From NCBI GenBank assembly GCA_017163975.1, contig JAFFSR010000317.1, forward strand, positions 180,001-244,000: a stretch of DNA of 64,000 bases, in the 5' to 3' direction. The position numbers and the translations under genes were made by a program. Below the pieces are notes generated by a model. It had not been told where the DNA came from. It ran no database searches and saw nothing but the letters and a program-made list of their open reading frames with translations. Positions 60,122 through 64,000 of this stretch are shown here, piece after piece; within the stretch, counting starts at the first letter, position 1, and every line of letters starts with the position of its first letter. This DNA is from Anastatus disparis. Its lineage: Eukaryota; Arthropoda; Insecta; Hymenoptera; Eupelmidae.

Positions 60122-60989
60122 CACTGAGAGAAAATTCATGCTAATAGAGCATGCGAACTGCCATCTACGCGAGCATATAAAACATTGATACAAATATGAC
60201 GGACGTGAGAACCTCTATTAGTATTGGATTTCCTTATACTAAAAAAGATGGTATGGAGAGTAACTAAAGCATGAACGGCATTCACTGATGACTCGCGTGG
60301 TATACTTCGATGAGTCCCCACTCTCATATCCTTTGTTTGCTTGAGTCGCCTCCTCTTTTGGGTGGCGACGCGAGCAAACACGGCTGGTCTATATCCAAAA
60401 TCATGTCGCAAATTTCGTTAACGTATTTTCGTTGCGTGAATCTTTTTTTTCTTTTCTTTTCTTTTTTTATGAGGAAAAAGACATTATAAATATAATCTGT
60501 TAAACTTTGTAACTATCAATAATTAAATTTTAAGATAAAAATTAATTATTGATAGTTACAAAGTTTAACAGATTATATTTATAAGGTATATCGCTTAATA
60601 AAAAAAGAAAAGAAAAAAAATAAAAGATTCATGCTACGAAAAAAAGTTAGCGAAATTTGCAACATGATTTTGGATATAGACTAGCCGTGTTTGCTCGCGT
60701 CACCACCCAAAAGAGAAGGCGACTTGAGCAATAGAAGAATGTCATAGTTAGCAGTAAAGAAAGAATAGTAGTCAAGCCACGTTTACTCCCTTCACGTCCC
60801 ATGAGAGGATACAGCGCCGGCTATCGAAGGATATTAAAGTGGGGAATTGCTGAAGCATTTAAACAAACCGTTTTTAGATAGCATGAACCTCGTAAGAGTA
60901 GATGGCGTTGTTATGAAAGCATAGGATATTACTTACTCACTTTGGATACGTAAACTAAATGCTCTATTGGCATGAATTTTCTCTCAGTG
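60122..60989. mobile_element. 868-bp foldback element with CACTGAGAGAAAATTCATGC ends
   Basis: The left end CACTGAGAGAAAATTCATGC is inverted at the right as GCATGAATTTTCTCTCAGTG. Inner arms pair as well: CACGGCTGGTCTATATCCAA with TTGGATATAGACTAGCCGTG. The centre is a perfect 42-bp stem at 60,488-60,586, starting TATAAATATAATCTGTTAAA, with a ~15-nt AT-rich loop. No transposase. No clean target-site duplication. The 91-codon minus-strand frame (60,136-60,411) lies in one arm. Confidence 0.8.
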
Positions 60990-61047
60990 TAGAATAGCGC
61001 GAACAACTTTTTTTATTATGCAGATGGCGAACTGACATTTAAATTTA

Positions 61048-63162
61048 GAACCTCTTTGGGTTTCGGCTGATTTGTGTCGTCGGGACGTTTTTAGGGCGGC
61101 TGACGAGATCACCAACTTAGCTGATCAACTTTCAGCTGATCAGCTGTTTGAATATAGGCGTAGAGGAGTTAGTATGGCAGGTTGTTTAGCTACCTTTAAG
61201 CACCGGGTTTTGAGATATGAGCTCAGGAGACATCTAGGCGAACGAAGCGCTGCTTGGAATGCATCAGTTGATGAAATCGCAGATGAGTCGCGACTAGGGT
61301 GTAATACGCTCCCTACAGGCAATTTTACTACAATATTGAATGAACAGCACGAGGCTCAGATAGATGTACCGGCGGATATTCATGCTATTGACAAGCCAGC
61401 ACTGCACACTGGTCAAACAATAGGAATATATCGAGACCCGATAACTTTTAATAACTCGCACAATCGCGTAGCAACCCATTCATAAATCCTGCAAGTAAGT
61501 CTGAAGCTCGTGCGCTTCCCAGCGCAGGGGATGCTGACGGTCAACCAGTGACTACCCCTCAAGCCTAATTCACCCAATATCCTACTACTTGAAGAGCTGT
61601 AACTTGGCCAGATGCCACCCAATATTCAGGAGCGATGGATTTAACGTCAACGGCGGCTCAAGGAAACGCGCAACCTACTGCTATAACGCGTACAAGTGAG
61701 GACGTTGTTACCACCAATACTACTAATGCTTGCCCCTCTTTAATAGTCCCTTGTAGCAAATCGTATGGAGCAGCAAGCACCTTTCGTACTAAACCGGCTA
61801 CAACCAACTACGGAGAAGCCACGTACCAGGTCCCTATTTATACCCTTATACTCATGTACCTTCCTATTCTTATCCGTGGAGTCAGATCCCTCATATTGTA
61901 CCCCCTTTTTGATATATGCCCCGATCGCCGCCTCTGATATCACCGCCACCTTTCCTTTCAGTTGTTCCAACACACCCTATACTAGGCCAACGGTCTATAG
62001 GCCAAATAACCCCCTTGATATGAATTCAGCTCATGCTTTTTCAGAGCCTTTTCCTTCGAGCATAAACGCGTCATTGTTCAGCCGTGAGAAACATACTAGC
62101 CATATTTTTGCCAATTGGTATATTTCATTTAAGGGAGACCGAAGAAGGGACCCTGAATCTTTTTTGACTAATTTGCAAGAGTGTAGAGCAGCCCATGGCC
62201 TCACTGTTGATGCAATTATCAGGGCGTTACCTGCAGTACTGGATGAAGAGATCTATTAATGGTTTCGTAGAGAAAATCTAAATTGGCGCACGTTCGAAGA
62301 TCTAGTCGAAGCTTTTTGCCTGCAGTTCTGCATGGAGGACGTGCAAGAACATCTTAAAATTGAACTCGAGCGCAGAACGCAAGGCTCTCAGGAAGATGTT
62401 AGTACTTATCTATCGAAATCGAGAGACCTTATCGACCAAGTTCGTCCGCTTATGACATTATATGAGCAATTGAATCGAGCCTACCAAAATCTGCATCCTA
62501 GCTACCGTCAACGAATTAACAGGGACCAGTTTAATAGTTTCACGGAATTGCAACGCCTTGGCAAGAGAGAAGAAACCCACAGAGCCCAAGATAAAGTTTA
62601 CCGGCCTTCTTCAGCCCCTAATGAGTCGTTATTCCCTAGCACAGCTTGCACAGGTATTAAGCAGTCTCGATCAAATAAAACTGCTCTCATTTCTCCTTTT
62701 GACTATACTGAAGAGCAACAGCATCATGACCAAACTCCTGTGTTAGCTCCTGTCGCCAGTACCCATCAAGCACCTGTCACAAACCCTGCAGCTGTCACTC
62801 AACCACAGAGGAAACCAGAACGTAGCAGAATTCAGCAGAAACCCGCTTTAAAAGATCCCAACGCGCGCTTTACTAATAAATCCGGAACTAATAATAATAA
62901 TCGAGTCATGTCTTCCTACGACCAACCGCGTACTCAGGGTTAAAATAGTGCAAAGTTTCCCTTAAATAAAAACCCGACCCCGATAGTTGAAGATTTTTGG
63001 CAAAAACAAAAAGAACCGTGTTTTAGGTGCGGAAAATTGGGCCATTGGTTGCGCGAGTGCACTCAACCTTTTAAATGTTATGGTTGTGGACAACTAAATA
63101 CTTACATTAAAGAGTGCAAACAGTGTAATCTAGCGGGAAACGAACTACGGAGGGAACATTAA
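61048..63162 (+). pseudogene. Ty3/gypsy gag, broken by stops and frameshifts
   Basis: Gag of a Ty3/gypsy element. Segments include RRDVFRAADEITNLADQL, capsid-like FANWYISFKGDRRRDPESFL and TFEDLVEAFCLQFCMEDVQE, then EQLNRAYQNLHPSYRQRINR and two C-terminal knuckles. The first is CFRCGKLGHWLREC (CX2CX4HX4C). The second, CYGCGQLNTYIKEC, has Thr where the first histidine position should be. The start ATG is not in frame (a TGA precedes 61,048). Stops occur at 61,483, 62,257 and 62,941, and the frame shifts between about 61,485 and 61,830. The terminal gag stop is TAA at 63,160. A related fragment lies at 4,363-5,240. Confidence 0.85.
63135..63141 (+). promoter_or_regulatory. Putative -1 ribosomal frameshift heptamer GGGAAAC
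   Basis: In the gag frame the bases read G GGA AAC, the X XXY YYZ form of a -1 slippery site, seven codons before the gag stop at 63,160. Slipping back one base enters the frame that runs through the protease region to 63,918. The related copy near 5,040 reads AGGAAAT at the same place and keeps the same overlap of gag and pol frames. Confidence 0.6.
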
Positions 63163-64000
63163 AAGTCGCTGTTTCTTCCGATGAAGCGTGTCAGACTCGA
63201 CCGCTTCTAAGTAGGCAATTTAATCCGTCTACATGCTCGAACAACCCCAACATCATAGAGCGAAACATAGTTCGGCCATTAGAAGCGGATCATAAGTTAG
63301 AAGAGAGCAATACGGCAGGCAGCCATTACACCGTCATAGAATCGATGAATTTGAGGAGCGAGCAAGTAAAAATCGAGCAGAGCAAACGAGCAATACGTCC
63401 TAGAAAGAACATAGATAGCAAAATAGCGCAAACTGGGACAAATAACCCATGTTCTAATAATGATGATAATCAATCACGCCCATCTAACCCTTCTAGCAAC
63501 TTAAAATATTCCTCTTTAGCAATAAGCAATGTAGCAGTCCCCAAACCCGTATCGTTGATACAACAAAACATCAATATCACGGGAGAACCACGACAATTTT
63601 TAGTCTTAAACTTCAATGGACGTAAAATAAAGGGCTTGTTGGATAGTGGTTCTGTGCATTCATATTTGGGCATGAGTATAGCATCAGAATGGAAAGATAA
63701 AAGTACACCCCAGTCTACCTTTGTGAGCGCTGCTGATGGTATTTCAGTTAATATAGATGGGCTACTGCAGGCCACAGTAACGATAAATGACGATACACAG
63801 ACCATACCCTTTAGAGTTGCAGAAAATATACTTTACGAATGCATTTTAGCCATCGATTTTATGCGTTTAATGAAAATTAGCATCGATTATAAGTACGATA
63901 CCTGGTGCACCCCTAAATAGATTCCTCGTTACTTTTATCCTTATAGCACCGACCCTTTCAGCTATGCTGCGCTAGCTACCCTTGGAGGCTTAGTACGAGC
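63135..64000 (+). pseudogene. Ty3/gypsy pol start with aspartic protease, cut by window end
   Basis: The frame entered by -1 shift at 63,135 stays open to TAG at 63,918. It includes TTEGTLKVAVSSDEACQ, a variable linker, and a retropepsin-like domain: FLVLNFNGRKIKGLLDSGSV (catalytic DSG) and later CILAIDFMRLMKISIDY (the I-D-F..L flap-side region typical of gypsy proteases). After the TAG the same frame continues IPRYFYPYSTDPFSYAALAT to the window end. The stop therefore looks like a nonsense change within pol. Reverse transcriptase, RNase H and integrase would lie to the right of the window. Confidence 0.82.

Overview
This window looks like an AT-rich, transposon-packed stretch of an insect nuclear genome. 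The evidence is a spliced exon of cytosolic glycerol-3-phosphate dehydrogenase with canonical GT/AG borders, a full-length Ty1/copia element whose primer site resembles that of Drosophila copia, Ty3/gypsy and CR1/Jockey-type LINE remains, tRNA-derived SINEs, many MITE or foldback elements and very long simple-sequence arrays. The style of the Ulp1-like and Helitron-like relics hints at Hymenoptera, but that is only a guess. There are no bacterial operons, no CRISPR array and no convincing functional rRNA or tRNA gene.

Layout. 1-4,360: AT-rich DNA with relics of a repeat-family protein, a GC hairpin, a G-rich minisatellite, a ~100-bp dimeric satellite and an 81-bp minisatellite. 4,363-5,240: a decayed gypsy gag/pol fragment. 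6,700-11,060: an inverted copy of the GC hairpin, a minisatellite, an RPA-like OB-fold relic, a 5'-truncated LINE and a C2H2 zinc-finger relic, nested together. 11,265-19,190: a nearly intact, young copia element with LTRs, target-site duplication, primer site, polypurine tract and one long Gag-Pol frame. 19,198-32,700: MITEs, foldback elements, tandem repeats, a 5S-rRNA-like scrap and one clean Gpdh exon (24,563-24,703), the only host gene piece I can name. 32,737-56,305: a ~23.5-kb structure described below. 56,843-64,000: the 5' part of a decayed gypsy element with candidate LTR, primer site, broken gag, a -1 frameshift heptamer and the start of pol. The 4.4-kb fragment is a diverged relative of it.

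The main discovery candidate is the 32.7-56.3 kb region. It is a giant, diverged inverted repeat. Reading outwards from a ~3.2-kb core, both arms show the same order: homologous AT-rich sequence, a TCTCCGTC/GACGGAGA tract, a short CA/TG tract, an AT dinucleotide run, a short homologous unique piece, a second TC/GA tract, and then 7-10 kb of CATACA/TGTATG array with higher-order repeats. The core carries relics of a Ulp1-type cysteine protease and of the cysteine-rich finger typical of Helitron proteins, both on the minus strand. This could be a large mobile element with satellite-expanded inverted arms, or an old inverted duplication around an earlier transposon insertion. The arms are diverged and separated by a spacer, which argues against a simple sequencing foldback artefact.

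The many long frames inside the arrays (repeated His/Thr/Tyr/Ile or Cys/Val/Met/Tyr) come from hexamers that contain no stop codons, and I do not call them genes.
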